A stretch of DNA of 64,000 nt from Actinomycetospora cinnamomea (GTDB lineage Bacteria; Actinomycetota; Actinomycetes; Mycobacteriales; Pseudonocardiaceae), in NCBI RefSeq assembly GCF_003096675.1, contig NZ_QEKW01000010.1, forward strand, positions 62,001 to 126,000, given 5' to 3'. A program made the translations under genes and the position numbers. Positions 44,925-53,440 of the stretch are shown here, in pieces. The notes under the pieces are model-generated. The model was not told where the DNA came from and searched no databases. It saw only the letters and a list, made by a program, of their open reading frames with translations. The stretch's first letter is position 1, and each line of letters begins with the position of its first letter.

Positions 44925-45593
44925 TCACCCGCCGATGATCGGCTTGCCCATCGGCAGCGGCTTGCCGCCGGTGGCCTGGCCGAGGGCGTCGACGAACAGG
45001 TACACGCCGACGAGGGCGAACGCGAACACCACGACGCCGCCGACGAACAGCAGCCCGGTCGAGCCGCTCGAGGTGCCGAGCAGCACCAGCAGCAGCGCTG
45101 CGTCGATGAGGACGAACAGCAGCGTGAACGCCGCGGGCAGGCGCAGCGAGGCCAGGGTGAGCACGACGATGCCGATCAGCCAGGTCAGCAGGAACGTCTC
45201 CTGGGCCCCGGTGGCCACGGCGGTGTCGGTGGAGGTCGGGCCGAACCAGTCGGCGCCCAACGACGTGGCCAGGACGGCGAAGCTCAGCCAGAACCCCGTG
45301 AAGATGCCGAAGATGGCGGCCGGCGCACCCGCCCCGACGCGGACCGCCCAGACGGTGGCGACGAGCTGCCCGATCCCGGTGCACATGAACAGGATCGGCA
45401 GCATGCCCACCAGCGCCGTGCTCGAGGAGCCGGTGAAGCCGACCAGGTACAGGCCGAGGGCCACCGAGCCGATCACGAACGTGGGCACCCCGACGAGTGC
45501 CGGGTTCGCGCCGGCGGCGGCCGCGTCGTCCGCACCGCTGCCGGTGTCGGGTGCTGCGTGGGCGGCGGTGGACTGCGCGTCGATGGTGGTCAT
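44925..45593 (-). CDS. Acetate uptake transporter, SatP/GPR1/FUN34/YaaH family
   Basis: 222 residues with six hydrophobic segments. The family signature NPA-x-x-G appears as NPALVGV near residue 31, followed by GSVALGLYLVGF and GIFTGFWLSFAVLA. It likely imports acetate or other short monocarboxylates or succinate with protons. It is convergent with dnaE2, with only 3 bp between the stops. The upstream 192 bp contain a direct repeat CTCCTGTGGTC and no clear operator. Confidence 0.9.
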   Translation of the reverse strand: MTTIDAQSTAAHAAPDTGSGADDAAAAGANPALVGVPTFVIGSVALGLYLVGFTGSSSTALVGMLPILFMCTGIGQLVATVWAVRVGAGAPAAIFGIFTGFWLSFAVLATSLGADWFGPTSTDTAVATGAQETFLLTWLIGIVVLTLASLRLPAAFTLLFVLIDAALLLVLLGTSSGSTGLLFVGGVVVFAFALVGVYLFVDALGQATGGKPLPMGKPIIGG

Positions 45594-45785
45594 TCCACTC
45601 CTCCTGTGGTCGACCGGGGCAGTCCCGCGGGCTCCTGTGGTCCCGGCGGGCGCACTGCTTCACCCCGATGTAGGAAGAGTGTGAGTTGAGACACGCCGTG
45701 AGCGCACCGGGCCGGACGGAGGGGGACGACCGGAGGGGGTGCCCGTCCGTCCGCACCGGTGGGCGACCCAGGGCATGCTGCGGTC

Positions 45786-46325
45786 ATGGGCACAGGGCGG
45801 GGGAGACGCAGCGGGACCTCGGCCGTGCTGGGGGAGGCCGCGCGGGGTGTGGTCGGCGGCGCGGTGGGCACGGGGGCCATGGCGTTCGCGGCGCGGCTGC
45901 GGCGTGAGGCGTACGCCCGGCGTCACGGGATCGCGGTCTCGGAGATCGACGAGGTGCTCGACTACGACGACAGCGAGCACGTCGTCGTCGCCGCCTCCAC
46001 CCTCCTCGACGCCGTGGTCGGCTGGGCGCCGCGGAGCGCGCGGGGTCGCCACGCGCTGTACTGGGTCGTGCACTGGGGCTACGGCTCCGTCGTCGGCGCC
46101 ACCCACGTCGTCCTGCAGCGCGCGTTCGGCCGCGAGCCCGCGCCGGGTCTGGTGTTCCTCGCCGGCACCCAGGCGATGGCGCTCGGCCTGTTCCCGGTGC
46201 TCGGCGGCACCCCGCCGCCCTGGCGCTGGCGTCGCGACCTGCTGCGCACCAGCTTCGTGCAGCACGGGATCTACGCCGGGGGCGTCGCTGCGACCAACGC
46301 CCTCACCGCGCGTCGCGCGGTGTGA
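45786..46325 (+). CDS. Conserved hypothetical membrane-associated protein (DUF1440-like)
   Basis: 179 residues from ATG 45786. Weak hydrophobic stretches are GVVGGAVGTGAMAFAARL, ALYWVVHWGYGSVVGATHVV and PGLVFLAGTQAMALGLF. The arrangement (Gly-rich first helix, WVVHWGYG, late Leu/Pro segment) resembles small DUF1440-type membrane proteins. I am not certain of the family. No operon partner is evident; the next gene starts 48 bp downstream on the same strand. Confidence 0.65.
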   Translation: MGTGRGRRSGTSAVLGEAARGVVGGAVGTGAMAFAARLRREAYARRHGIAVSEIDEVLDYDDSEHVVVAASTLLDAVVGWAPRSARGRHALYWVVHWGYGSVVGATHVVLQRAFGREPAPGLVFLAGTQAMALGLFPVLGGTPPPWRWRRDLLRTSFVQHGIYAGGVAATNALTARRAV

Positions 46326-46373
46326 TCCGGTGATCACTCCCGGGGAGCGCCGCGGAGCGTAGGTTCGCCCGGC

Positions 46374-47378
46374 GTGGCTCCACCGCGCTCGCGCACCGCG
46401 CTCGGCCTCGCCGCGGCCTTCGTCACCGGCGGGTTCATCGTCGCGCAGGCCCGGGTGAACGCCGAGCTCGGCACGCAGCTCGGCGACGGCGTGCTCGCCG
46501 CGGTCATCTCGTTCGGTCTGGGGCTCGTGCTGCTCCTCGTGCTCATGGCGCTGGTCCCCGCGGGCCGCCGCGGGCTGCGACGGGTCGGCGCCGCGCGGCG
46601 CCGCGGGTCGCTGCGCCCGTGGCAGCTGCTCGGCGGGCTCGGGGGTGCGATGCTCGTCGCCGGCCAGGGGCTCACGGCGCACGTGCTGGGCACGGCCCTG
46701 TTCACCATCGCGGTGGTCGCGGGGCAGTCCAGCGGCGGGCTGGTCGTCGACCGGGTCGGCCTCGGGCCCGCCGGCCCGCAGGCCACGACCCTGCCCCGGA
46801 TCGTCGGGGCGGTCCTGATGCTCGGGGCGGTCGTGCTCTCGGTCGCTCCGTCGGTGAGCACGGAGGCGCCGGTCGCGCTGGCGCTGCTGCCGCTGGTCGC
46901 CGGCGTGGCCATCGCCACCCAGCAGGGCCTGAACGGGCGCGTCGCGGCGGCCGCCGGCGGCGACCCCGACGACCCGGACGCCGAGCGGGGATCGGTCCTG
47001 ACCTCGGTGCTTCCTGCCGCCACGATCAACTTCATCGTCGGCTTCGCGGCGCTCGTCCTCGCGGGCGTCGTCGCGATCGCCGTGCTCGGCCCGCCGAACC
47101 CCCTGCCGACGGCCTGGTACCTCTACCTCGGCGGCCCGTTCGGTGCGGTCTTCATCGGGCTGAGCGCCTGGGTGGTCGGCCAGATCGGTGTCCTGCTGCT
47201 CTCGCTCGCGGCCGTCGCCGGGCAGGTCGTGTTCGCGCTGCTCCTCGACGTCGTCCTGCCCTCGGCCGCGGGGGCCCCGGGTCTGACCACCGTGCTCGGG
47301 GCCGCCCTGACGCTCGTGGCCGCCGGGGTCGCCGCCGCGCCCTGGCGGGCGCGGCGGCGGGCCCGCGCGGGGCGGTGA
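46374..47378 (+). CDS. DMT-type transporter, duplicated DUF606/YdcZ
   Basis: 334 residues with about ten hydrophobic segments, in two halves that each start with a [19 protein letters not shown] motif ([20 protein letters not shown]; later [20 protein letters not shown]). This is the tandem YdcZ/DUF606 arrangement of drug/metabolite exporters. The substrate is unknown. GTG 46374 follows the previous gene by 48 bp. The short gap (37 bp) before folD suggests possible co-transcription. Confidence 0.8.
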   Translation: MAPPRSRTALGLAAAFVTGGFIVAQARVNAELGTQLGDGVLAAVISFGLGLVLLLVLMALVPAGRRGLRRVGAARRRGSLRPWQLLGGLGGAMLVAGQGLTAHVLGTALFTIAVVAGQSSGGLVVDRVGLGPAGPQATTLPRIVGAVLMLGAVVLSVAPSVSTEAPVALALLPLVAGVAIATQQGLNGRVAAAAGGDPDDPDAERGSVLTSVLPAATINFIVGFAALVLAGVVAIAVLGPPNPLPTAWYLYLGGPFGAVFIGLSAWVVGQIGVLLLSLAAVAGQVVFALLLDVVLPSAAGAPGLTTVLGAALTLVAAGVAAAPWRARRRARAGR

Positions 47379-47415
47379 GGCGCCCGGGTCCCCGCCCGGT
47401 ACCTGCCATGATGAG

Positions 47416-48267
47416 GTGGTGACCGCGACGAAGCTGGACGGCAAGGCCACGCTCGCGACCATCCTCGAGGACCTGCGGGCGCGGGTGGACGCCCTCACCG
47501 CGGCGGGGCGCACGCCGGGCCTCGGCACGGTGCTGGTGGGCGACGACCCGGGCTCGCACTCCTACGTGCGCGGCAAGCACAACGACTGCGCCAAGGTCGG
47601 TATCGCCTCGATCCGCCGCGACCTGCCCGCCGACGCCACCCAGGCCGACGTCGAGGCCACGATCGACGAGCTCAACGCCGACCCGGCGTGCACCGGTTAC
47701 ATCGTCCAACTGCCCCTGCCGAAGGGCCTCGACGCGGGCGCGGCGCTCGAGCGCATCGACCCGGACAAGGACGCCGACGGCCTGCACCCGACGAACCTCG
47801 GGCGACTGGTGCTGCAGGAGCCGGGCCCGCTGCCGTGCACCCCGCGCGGCGTGGTCGAGCTGCTGCGCCGCTACGACGTCCCGCTGAACGGCGCGAAGGT
47901 CACGGTCCTGGGTCGTGGCGTCACCGTCGGCCGCCCGCTCGGCCTGCTGCTGACGTTGCGTTCGGTGAACGCCACCGTCACCCTCTGCCACACGGGGACC
48001 AAGGACGTCGCCGCCGAGCTGCGCGCCGCCGACGTCATCGTGGCCGCCGCCGGGGTGCCCGGTCTGGTCACCGCCGACATGGTCAAGCCGGGCGCCGCGG
48101 TCCTCGACGTCGGCATCACCCGCGGCGAGCACGGCCTCGTCGGCGACGTCGCCCCCGAGGTCGCCGAGGTCGCTGGCTACCTCGCGCCGGTCCCCGGCGG
48201 GGTCGGCCCGATGACGCGCGGGATGCTGCTGACCAACGTCGTCGAGAGGGCGGAGCGGGCGGGGTGA
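47416..48267 (+). CDS. folD: Methylenetetrahydrofolate dehydrogenase/cyclohydrolase
   Basis: 283 residues. It has [27 protein letters not shown] in the substrate region with the Tyr and catalytic Lys of Y-x3-K, and [10 protein letters not shown]. The NADP site is [16 protein letters not shown], and the C-terminus [14 protein letters not shown]. It interconverts 5,10-methylene-, methenyl- and 10-formyl-THF and so feeds PurN and PurH. Two GTG codons in a row (47416, 47419) are both possible starts. A DUF3017-type gene follows, as in mycobacteria. Confidence 0.96.
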   Translation: MVTATKLDGKATLATILEDLRARVDALTAAGRTPGLGTVLVGDDPGSHSYVRGKHNDCAKVGIASIRRDLPADATQADVEATIDELNADPACTGYIVQLPLPKGLDAGAALERIDPDKDADGLHPTNLGRLVLQEPGPLPCTPRGVVELLRRYDVPLNGAKVTVLGRGVTVGRPLGLLLTLRSVNATVTLCHTGTKDVAAELRAADVIVAAAGVPGLVTADMVKPGAAVLDVGITRGEHGLVGDVAPEVAEVAGYLAPVPGGVGPMTRGMLLTNVVERAERAG

Positions 48268-48274
48268 TCGCCCG

Positions 48275-48691
48275 GTGACGACCGTGTCCCCCCGGCCGAC
48301 CCCGCCCTCCGGACCCGTGCCGCCCGACGACAGCCCCACCGAGGTGCTCCCGTCGAGCGCGGGGCGCCACGCCCGCCCACCGCGCACGCGGCAGGAGCGC
48401 CGCGCGGAGCTCCTGCGCAAGGTCCGCGCCCACCTGCCGTTCCTCGCGGTCATGCTCGTGGTCGCCGTCGCGTTCGGCCGCATCGCCCTGCAGCACTGGC
48501 GCGAGGGCACCACCGAGCTCGGTCTCGCGCTGCTGCTCGCGGGCGTGCTGCGCGCGAGCCTCACCCGCACCGCCGCGGGCCTGCTCGCCGTGCGCAGCCG
48601 GCGGGTCGACATCGTCACGTACACGCTGTTCGGCCTGGTCGTCATCGCCGTGTCGCTGACGATCACGGGAGGACCGCTCGCGACCCGCTGA
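48275..48691 (+). CDS. DUF3017-like small membrane protein
   Basis: 138 residues with a disordered N-terminal third (Pro/Ser-rich), then RTRQERRAELLRKVRAHLPF and three hydrophobic segments (LAVMLVVAVAFGRIAL, TELGLALLLAGVL, VTYTLFGLVVIAVSL). The position immediately after folD (7 bp) matches the mycobacterial DUF3017 gene. Function unknown. Confidence 0.8.
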   Translation: MTTVSPRPTPPSGPVPPDDSPTEVLPSSAGRHARPPRTRQERRAELLRKVRAHLPFLAVMLVVAVAFGRIALQHWREGTTELGLALLLAGVLRASLTRTAAGLLAVRSRRVDIVTYTLFGLVVIAVSLTITGGPLATR

Positions 48692-48820
48692 CCGCACCGG
48701 CTCCGGTCCGCCACGCCTGGTGTCACACCGCACGCCCGTCGTGGGTACTCCGCCCGTTGATAGCGTGCGGGCAGGTGGACGGCGCCGAGCGTCGGCGCTC
48801 ACGAGGAGGGCTCACGAGTC

Positions 48821-50053
48821 GTGGCGAAGATCAAGGTAGAGGGCACCGTCGTCGAGCTCGACGGTGACGAGATGACGCGGATCATCTGGCAGTTCATCAA
48901 GGACAAGTTGATCCACCCGTACCTCGACATCGATCTCGAGTACTACGACCTGGGCATCGAGCACCGCGACGAGACCGACGACCAGGTCACCGTCGACGCC
49001 GCCAACGCGATCAAGAAGCACGGCGTCGGCGTCAAGTGCGCGACGATCACGCCGGACGAGGCGCGGGTCGAGGAGTTCGGGCTCAAGCGCATGTACCGCT
49101 CGCCCAACGGGACGATCCGCAACATCCTCGGCGGCGTCATCTTCCGCGAGCCGATCGTCTGCCAGAACATCCCGCGCTACGTCCCGCACTGGACCAAGCC
49201 GATCGTCGTCGGCCGTCACGCGCACGGCGACCAGTACCTCGCGCAGGACTTCAAGGTCCCGGGTCCCGGCACGGTCACCATCAGCTACACGCCCGACGAC
49301 AGTGCTGGATCTCCTGGGGTGGAGCCGATGGAGTTCCAGGTCGCGAAGTTCCCCGAGGACGGCGGCGTCGCGCTGGGGATGTACAACTTCAAGGAGTCGA
49401 TCGTCGACTTCGCCCGCGCCTCGCTGCGCTACGGGCTCGACCGGAACTACCCGGTCTACATGTCGACCAAGAACACCATCCTCAAGGCGTACGACGGCAT
49501 GTTCCGCGACACCTTCGAGGAGATCTTCGAGTCCGAGTTCAAGGACGACTTCGAGAAGGCCGGCCTGACCTACGAGCACCGCCTGATCGACGACATGGTC
49601 GCCGCGGCGCTGAAGTGGGAGGGCGGCTACGTCTGGGCCTGCAAGAACTACGACGGCGACGTGCAGTCCGACATCGTGGCGCAGGGCTTCGGCTCGCTGG
49701 GTCTGATGACCTCGGTGCTGATGACCCCCGACGGCACGGTCGAGGCCGAGGCCGCCCACGGCACGGTGACGCGGCACTTCCGCCAGCACCAGCAGGGCAA
49801 GGAGACGTCGACCAACCCGGTCGCGTCGATCTTCGCCTGGAGCCGCGGGCTGTCCCAGCGGGGCAAGCTCGACGGCAACGACGCGCTGGTCGACTTCGCG
49901 CAGAAGATGGAGGACGTCTGCGTGAACACGATCGAGAGCGGCAAGATGACCAAGGACCTGGCGCTGCTCGTCGGCAAGGACGCCGACTACCTCAACACCC
50001 AGGACTTCCTCGACGCGATCGACGAGGGCCTCCAGAAGGCCGTCGCGAACTAG
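48821..50053 (+). CDS. icd: NADP-dependent isocitrate dehydrogenase, homodimeric eukaryotic-like type
   Basis: 410 residues. GTG 48821 gives [20 protein letters not shown], typical of the Icd1 type. Substrate-binding residues are in [19 protein letters not shown], with [20 protein letters not shown] and the NADP site [16 protein letters not shown]. It oxidises isocitrate to 2-oxoglutarate in the TCA cycle. A stretch [16 protein letters not shown] (about residues 161-176) is slightly longer than in relatives. GAGGAGG lies upstream. A -10-like TAGCGT at 48761-48766 is the likely promoter element. A strong terminator follows. Confidence 0.97.
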   Translation: MAKIKVEGTVVELDGDEMTRIIWQFIKDKLIHPYLDIDLEYYDLGIEHRDETDDQVTVDAANAIKKHGVGVKCATITPDEARVEEFGLKRMYRSPNGTIRNILGGVIFREPIVCQNIPRYVPHWTKPIVVGRHAHGDQYLAQDFKVPGPGTVTISYTPDDSAGSPGVEPMEFQVAKFPEDGGVALGMYNFKESIVDFARASLRYGLDRNYPVYMSTKNTILKAYDGMFRDTFEEIFESEFKDDFEKAGLTYEHRLIDDMVAAALKWEGGYVWACKNYDGDVQSDIVAQGFGSLGLMTSVLMTPDGTVEAEAAHGTVTRHFRQHQQGKETSTNPVASIFAWSRGLSQRGKLDGNDALVDFAQKMEDVCVNTIESGKMTKDLALLVGKDADYLNTQDFLDAIDEGLQKAVAN

Positions 50054-50066
50054 CGGGACCGACCAC

Positions 50067-50101
50067 CGGGCCCCTTCCCCGCCGCGCGGGGGAGGGGCCC
50101 G
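50067..50101 (+). terminator. Strong terminator hairpin after icd
   Basis: The 16-bp arms 50067-50082 (CGGGCCCCTTCCCCGC) and 50086-50101 (GCGGGGGAGGGGCCCG) pair throughout with one G-T, loop CGC, starting 14 bp after the icd stop. Confidence 0.75.
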
Positions 50102-50213
50102 CGTGTGTCCGGGTCACGGTCCGGGTAGCACGCGGCGGGGTTCGGGCAACCCCGCCGCGATCCGAACCCGTCCGCGCGCCCCGGAGGCCCCGATCGCTGA
50201 CAGACTCTCGACC

Positions 50214-51593
50214 ATGGACGAGGCCCCCGCCTCGCGGGACATCGCGCGCGGGCAGGCGCCCACGCGCGGCCACGTCATCGGCGAGGGCCTGGCGTGGGCC
50301 GCGCGGTGGAGCCTGCGCTTCCTCCTGGTCGCCGGCGGCCTGACGCTCTTCGGCCTGCTCGTCATCTGGCTGTGGGCGATCGTCTTCCCGGTGTTCCTCG
50401 GCCTGGTCATCGCGACGGTGCTCGAGCCGCCGGTGACGTGGTTGCGCGCGCACCGGTGGCCCGGCGCCCTGGCGACGGCCGTGGTCCTCCTCCTCGCGCT
50501 GGCCCTCTTCGGGGGGATCATCGCGCTGATCGCCCCGGCCGTGGCCGGGCAGTTCCCCCAGATCATCCAGGGGGCGGTCGGCGGCATCCAGCAGATCCAG
50601 ACCTGGCTGCAGGGCCCGCCGTTCAACCTGGGCGCGAGCCAGATCGGTCAGTACGTCCAGGCCGCCACCGACCGGTTGCAGCAGAGTGCCGGACAGATCG
50701 CCGGCGGCGTCGTCACCGGGCTCACGGCGGTCGCGAACGGGGTCGTCAACGCCGTCCTCGCCCTGGTGCTGGCCTTCCTCTTCGTCAAGGACGGGCCGAA
50801 GTTCCTGCCCTGGCTGCGGCGCATGGCCGGGCCGACATCGGGGGGCCACCTCGCCGAGGTCGGCGGGCGGGCGTGGCTGCGCCTGGGCGGGTTCATCCGC
50901 AGCCAGGCGCTGATCGGGTTCGTCGACGCGGTGTTCATCGGCATCGGCCTGGTGATCTTCGGCGTGCCGTTGGCCCTGCCGCTCGCGGTGCTGACGTTCT
51001 TCGGCGCGTTCATCCCGATCGTCGGCGCCCTCGTGGCCGGGGCGCTCGCGGTGCTCATCGCGCTCGTCGTCCAGGGGTTCGCGACGGCGCTCGGGGTGCT
51101 GATCCTGATCCTCGTCGTGCAGCAGGTCGAGGGGAACCTGCTCCAGCCGCTGGTCCAGGGTCGGGGTCTGGGCCTCAACGCGGCCGTCGTGATCCTCGCG
51201 GTGACCGCCGGGTCGAGCCTCGCCGGCATCGCCGGGGCGTTCCTCGCCGTGCCGGTGGCCGCTGTCCTCGCCGAGATCCTCCGCTACCTCGGCGAGCGGA
51301 TCGACGCGCAGACGGGCGAGGGGGGCGATCCGGAGGAGGCGCCGGGCGAGCCGGAGGCGACGGACGCGGTGGCGGGCGCGGCGACCGTCCCGGCCGGCGG
51401 CCGGCCGGCGGACGCCACGGACGGCTACACCGACGGCGGCACCGAGGACCCCGCCGAGGCCGACGCCGACGGCGGCACCGACGGCCCCACCGACGCCGGT
51501 TCGGGAGCGAGCTCCCGCGCGGGAGACGGGGACGGCGCCGTGCCGACCGCGCGGACCCCGGGCATCGAGGACCGCTCGGTCGGCGGCGGGTAG
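50214..51593 (+). CDS. AI-2E family permease
   Basis: 459 residues with about eight hydrophobic segments between residues 25 and 370. Family features are LGLVIATVLEPPVTWL, the extracytoplasmic helical loop (about 105-165), LVLAFLFVKDGPKF, and the C-terminal QQVEGNLLQPLVQGRGLGLN. Members export diverse small molecules or act as Na+/H+ antiporters; quorum-signal export is only one possibility. An acidic low-complexity tail (about 370-459) rich in D, G, T and A is unusual for the family. ATG 50214 fits the family start. Confidence 0.88.
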   Translation: MDEAPASRDIARGQAPTRGHVIGEGLAWAARWSLRFLLVAGGLTLFGLLVIWLWAIVFPVFLGLVIATVLEPPVTWLRAHRWPGALATAVVLLLALALFGGIIALIAPAVAGQFPQIIQGAVGGIQQIQTWLQGPPFNLGASQIGQYVQAATDRLQQSAGQIAGGVVTGLTAVANGVVNAVLALVLAFLFVKDGPKFLPWLRRMAGPTSGGHLAEVGGRAWLRLGGFIRSQALIGFVDAVFIGIGLVIFGVPLALPLAVLTFFGAFIPIVGALVAGALAVLIALVVQGFATALGVLILILVVQQVEGNLLQPLVQGRGLGLNAAVVILAVTAGSSLAGIAGAFLAVPVAAVLAEILRYLGERIDAQTGEGGDPEEAPGEPEATDAVAGAATVPAGGRPADATDGYTDGGTEDPAEADADGGTDGPTDAGSGASSRAGDGDGAVPTARTPGIEDRSVGGG

Positions 51594-51597
51594 CGCG

Positions 51598-52032
51598 TCA
51601 CGCCCGGCGGGTCGACCAGAGGCGGCGCGGGTCGCGGAGCAGCGCGGCGGTCTCGTGGCGCCGCGCCCAGGCCACCACGGCCACGAGCACGAGCACCACG
51701 GCCGGGACGGGGACCATCGCGACGCCCACCGTCGCGGCGGTGATGACGACGGCGCCGATCATGAGCGCGACGAAGGCGGTTGCGGCGAGCCCGGCGAGGC
51801 GCGGGATCAGCAGCCCGATCGCCCCGAGCAGCTCGAGCACGCCGATGGTCACGGTGCCCGCCGGCCCGATCCCCATGGCCGCGAAGCCGGCGACGACCGT
51901 CGGGTCGAGCCCGACCTTCCCGATCCCCGACGCCACGTAGACCGCGGCGAGCAGCACCTGCAGCACGACCAGGGCGTACCGGCGCGCGCGGGAACGGGTG
52001 GCGGTGGGCGTGGCGATCGTGGTCATGGTCAT
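51598..52032 (-). CDS. DoxX family membrane protein
   Basis: 144 residues with four hydrophobic segments: ALVVLQVLLAAVYVASGIGK (DoxX signature), VTIGVLELLGAIGLLIPRLA, FVALMIGAVVITAATVGVAM and VVLVLVAVVAWARR. DoxX proteins take part in membrane redox or thiol stress pathways in some actinobacteria. The convergent AI-2E gene ends 4 bp away. A start two codons later (ATG 52026) is possible. Confidence 0.85.
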   Translation of the reverse strand: MTMTTIATPTATRSRARRYALVVLQVLLAAVYVASGIGKVGLDPTVVAGFAAMGIGPAGTVTIGVLELLGAIGLLIPRLAGLAATAFVALMIGAVVITAATVGVAMVPVPAVVLVLVAVVAWARRHETAALLRDPRRLWSTRRA

Positions 52033-52104
52033 CGTCCTCTCGGTTGCGCAACTCCTTGGTTGATATGAAAGCAGGACTATGAGGTAGCGTCAAGGGGTGG
52101 GATG

Positions 52105-52157
52105 TGTCAGCGGTGGGCCATCGCTGACACTCGACGTCCGTATCGCCACACGCTCAC
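52105..52157. repeat. Dispersed repeat, family A, copy 3
   Basis: About 53 bp. It shares TGTCAGCGGTGGGCCATCGC and CGTATCGCCACACGCTC with copies 1 and 2; here the left half is a perfect TGTCAGCG/CGCTGACA inverted repeat. It begins 73 bp upstream of doxX and ends at the stop codon of the GNAT gene, so it lies between tandem minus-strand genes. Confidence 0.78.
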
Positions 52158-52645
52158 GTGGGCGTGGTGAGGTCGAGCGCGTACGACTGGCCGACGAGCT
52201 CGGCGCCGAACTCGCGGTGCCGCTCCTCGCCTGTGAGCACGAATCCGGTACCGAGGTAGAGGCGCCGGGCGGCGGCGAGGGGTTCGTTGGTCCAGAGGAC
52301 GAGCCGCTCGTGCCCCGTGGCGCGGGCGAAGTCGACGCAACTCGCAACCAGTCGGCGCCCGACGCCGTGACCCCGGGCGCTGGGGTCGACCAGCAGCAGG
52401 CGAAGCCGCGCGGTGCGGGCGTCCTCGTGCACACACAGCACGCTGCCGACGCGGACACCGTCCAGTTCGGCGATCCAGCCGGCCTCGGCGCCGTCCCGCC
52501 GCACTTCGGCGTGGTCCGCGAGGATCCGCGCGGTCACCGCCTCGACGTCCCAGCCGTACTCCTCGGCGTAGCGCTCGCCGTGGGCCAGGAGCACCCAGCC
52601 CAGATCCCCGGGGCGATCGAGCGCCCGGATCGTCACCTCGCCCAT
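52154..52645 (-). CDS. GNAT family N-acetyltransferase
   Basis: 163 residues. The fold is beta1 VTIRALDRPGD, the acetyl-CoA binding strand-loop LRLLLVDPSARGHGVGRRLV (R-x-x-G-x-G), and LVLWTNEPLAAARRLYLGTGF, typical of MarR-fused or stand-alone GNAT proteins. The acceptor is unknown. ATG 52645 has GAGGAGG upstream. It is divergent to a TetR regulator across a perfect palindrome and is probably its target. Confidence 0.9.
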   Translation of the reverse strand: MGEVTIRALDRPGDLGWVLLAHGERYAEEYGWDVEAVTARILADHAEVRRDGAEAGWIAELDGVRVGSVLCVHEDARTARLRLLLVDPSARGHGVGRRLVASCVDFARATGHERLVLWTNEPLAAARRLYLGTGFVLTGEERHREFGAELVGQSYALDLTTPT

Positions 52646-52656
52646 CGCGACCTCCT

Positions 52657-52678
52657 CACTGAAACGGGCGTTTCAGTG
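52657..52678. promoter_or_regulatory. Candidate TetR operator between GNAT and tetR genes
   Basis: A perfect 22-bp inverted repeat with 10-bp arms CACTGAAACG / CGTTTCAGTG around GG. It is centred in the 48-bp divergent gap, 11 bp from the GNAT start and 15 bp from the tetR start. Confidence 0.75.
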
Positions 52679-52693
52679 AAGCACACTGGGCGG

Positions 52694-53263
52694 GTGGCTG
52701 GCACGGCTCCGGACGGCGGATCGGCGCGGCAGCAGGAGCTGCTCGAGGCGGCGTACGCGTGGGTGCTCGAGCGCGGGTGGGCGGGGATGTCGCTGCGCCC
52801 CCTCGCCGAGGCGATCGGCTCGAGCCCCCGGGTGCTGCTGTTCCTGTTCGGCAGCAAGGACGGGCTGGTGCGCGCGCTGCTGGCCCGCAGTCGGGCCGAC
52901 CAGCTGGCGGTGCTCGACGCGGTCGGCGATTCCGGTGACCTGGCCACGGTCGGCGCGCGCGTGTGGGCCTGGCTCGCCGCTCCGGAGCACCGTGCCCTGC
53001 TGCGGCTGTGGCTCGAGGCCTACACGCGCTCGGTGGGCGACGCCGGTGACGGCCCGTGGGCGGGGTTCGCCGCCCGCACGGTCGCCGACTGGGACGCGCT
53101 GCTCGCCCGCCACCAGCCCCCGGCACACCGTGACACCGCCGCCGGCGTCGCCGAGCGTGCCCTGCTGCTGGCGGTGCTGCGCGGCGCGCTGCTCGACCTG
53201 CTCGCCACGGGCGAGACCGCGCGCCTCGACGCCGCGGTCGGCGCGCACCTCGCGGCGTTGTGA
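52694..53263 (+). CDS. TetR family transcriptional regulator
   Basis: 189 residues from GTG 52694. The N-terminal helix-turn-helix (about 10-60) is RQQELLEAAYAWVLERGWAG followed by LRPLAEAIGSSPRVLLFLFGSKDGLVRAL. The remaining residues form a helical ligand domain. Upstream in-frame codons are the antisense of the GNAT gene and are not coding. It is expected to repress itself and the GNAT gene through the 52657-52678 palindrome. Confidence 0.9.
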   Translation: MAGTAPDGGSARQQELLEAAYAWVLERGWAGMSLRPLAEAIGSSPRVLLFLFGSKDGLVRALLARSRADQLAVLDAVGDSGDLATVGARVWAWLAAPEHRALLRLWLEAYTRSVGDAGDGPWAGFAARTVADWDALLARHQPPAHRDTAAGVAERALLLAVLRGALLDLLATGETARLDAAVGAHLAAL

Positions 53264-53292
53264 ACGTGCCGTGTGCCGTCGCCGCCCGCCCC

Positions 53293-53361
53293 CGGCGTGT
53301 CGCGCGAGCGAGGCTGTGGCGATCCTGGCATCCAGTGCCAGCAAAGCCGCATTGCTCGCAC
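53293..53361. repeat. Dispersed repeat, family B, copy 1
   Basis: 69 bp beginning CGGCGTGTCG and ending GCCGCATTGCTCGCAC, with an internal hairpin CTGGCAT/GTGCCAG. Copy 2 lies inside cofH at 55486-55553. Here it fills the gap between tetR and cofG. It is markedly less GC-rich at GCAAAGCCGCATTGC than the rest. Confidence 0.8.
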
Positions 53362-53440
53362 ACCCCGTGTACCGACCGACAGTCACGGGTGGGGGTCGGG
53401 ACGTGGGCGGTCGGGGGCGTCGCGGCGTACGTTCGGGGCC

